Positions 51,184-51,425 of a stretch of DNA of 51,425 bases are shown here, in pieces. The notes under the pieces were generated by a model. That model saw nothing but the letters and a program-made list of their open reading frames with translations. It had not been told where the DNA came from and did no database searches. This DNA is from Planctomycetota bacterium (GTDB taxonomy: Bacteria; Planctomycetota; MHYJ01; JACQXL01; JACQZI01). The stretch lies in assembly GCA_016207825.1 (NCBI GenBank), contig JACQZI010000029.1:1-51425 (forward strand), written 5' to 3'. The first letter of the stretch is position 1. Each line of letters opens with the position of its first letter. Both the position numbers and the translations under genes were made by a program.

Positions 51184-51293
51184 ATCGTATGGATAGTATA
51201 CCTATGTCATACAGATTCTATGCCCATATCATGCGGATAGTATGCTTATACCATACGGATTGTATACCAGTATTATGCGGATAGTTGCTTTGT
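51184..51293. repeat. Second array of degenerate 22-bp repeats
   Basis: Five adjoining 22-bp units start at 51184, 51206, 51228, 51250 and 51272. Shared elements are CATRCGGAT-like and GTATRC segments. A diverged unit at 51136-51157 precedes them, separated by 26 nt. The period and the GTATRC hexamer match the array at 32349-32634, but the C-rich block is missing. Confidence 0.75.
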
Positions 51294-51335
51294 TGAATAA
51301 TTATTTTGAGGAGTGATATAAAAGTTAAAGTAAAA

Positions 51336-51403
51336 CAGGGTCATAGACGAAAATACTTGTAGAGAACAGTATTTTTATAAGGAGAACCCGTCTATGACCC
51401 CTG
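51336..51403. repeat. Nested inverted repeat spanning a start codon
   Basis: CAGGGTCATAGACG (51336-51349) is mirrored by CGTCTATGACCCCTG (51389-51403), with one extra C. Inside it AAAATACT (51350-51357) pairs with AGTATTTT (51368-51375). The ATG at 51394 lies in the right outer arm and the AAGGAG at 51379-51384 lies between the two right arms. It may be a translation-controlling hairpin or the end of a mobile element. Confidence 0.7.
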
Positions 51404-51425
51404 ATTTATTATGTGAATCGGCAAA
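51394..51425 (+). CDS. Start of a gene cut by the window edge
   Basis: AAGGAG 9 nt before ATG 51394 supports a real start. Only ten codons are visible (MTPDLLCESA), too few to identify. The adjacent nested inverted repeat and repeat array make a transposase possible, but nothing in these residues shows it. Confidence 0.45.
   Translation, partial: MTPDLLCESA

Overview
The window reads as a chromosome segment of a free-living, probably anaerobic or microaerophilic, Gram-negative-type bacterium, most likely from the Planctomycetota or a neighbouring lineage. This is inferred from gene content only: a Ser/Thr kinase fused to PEGA and SUMF1-like modules, a huge secreted RHS/YD-repeat protein with Ig-like domains, secreted HEAT-repeat and FG-GAP proteins, ExbD pairs, an RRM protein, an N-terminally fused serpin, and an LpxL-type acyltransferase plus an AsmA-like protein that imply an outer membrane. 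Rubredoxin and desulfoferrodoxin point to oxygen and superoxide handling in an anaerobe. No rRNA, tRNA or CRISPR array was seen. TAG is a genuine stop here (hisS, the MoaD-like gene and the AsmA-like gene end in it).

Layout. 1-6165 (minus) is the first 2055 codons of an RHS/YD-repeat exoprotein whose end lies off the left edge. 6539-12594 (plus) is a stress run behind one strong promoter: YugP-like protease, Hsp20, Lon, GlgC, flavin-reductase/rubredoxin fusion, desulfoferrodoxin. A convergent serpin follows (minus). 14243-23936 (plus) holds a transmembrane kinase with a lipoprotein partner, a secreted 14-repeat HEAT protein, a lipoprotein and a GxDxY-repeat protein; between the last two lies a small minus-strand ORF broken by TAG. 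24049-25977 is a UvrD/PcrA-like helicase. 25983-27879 (minus) is a small membrane run: LpxL-like acyltransferase, FloA N-terminal-type protein, a 53-residue protein and a SemiSWEET.

28024-30559 (plus) holds an RRM gene behind an unusual leader that contains its own terminator, then gltX and a frameshifted membrane-protein gene. 30594-32009 has a flippase-like protein divergent from a MoaD/ThiS-like protein, both apparently leaderless. 32010-33152 is an atypical island with thirteen in-register 22-bp degenerate repeats. 33153-36428 (minus) is the proteostasis operon tig-clpP-clpX. 36562-39283 (plus) has a receiver/PilZ-like protein and two paralogous membrane proteins, the first truncated by an amber codon where the second has Trp. 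39290-43612 (minus) is rmuC, a half-size permease, a PRC/MgtE-N/CBS protein and hisS. 43778-44878 (minus) is an ExbD/TolR pair divergent from an XRE-S24-like regulator; downstream of it (plus) lie a small ORF, an FG-GAP propeller protein, an AsmA-like protein and ispH. The right edge has a second 22-bp repeat array and a nested inverted repeat covering the start codon of a truncated gene.

The most notable non-textbook signals are the two 22-bp arrays, the RRM leader with repeated UUAGU motifs and a built-in terminator, a 17-nt palindrome class shared by the ExbD and membrane-pair promoters, several leaderless genes, an internal ribosome-binding site that could release free rubredoxin, and two reading frames interrupted by in-frame TAG.
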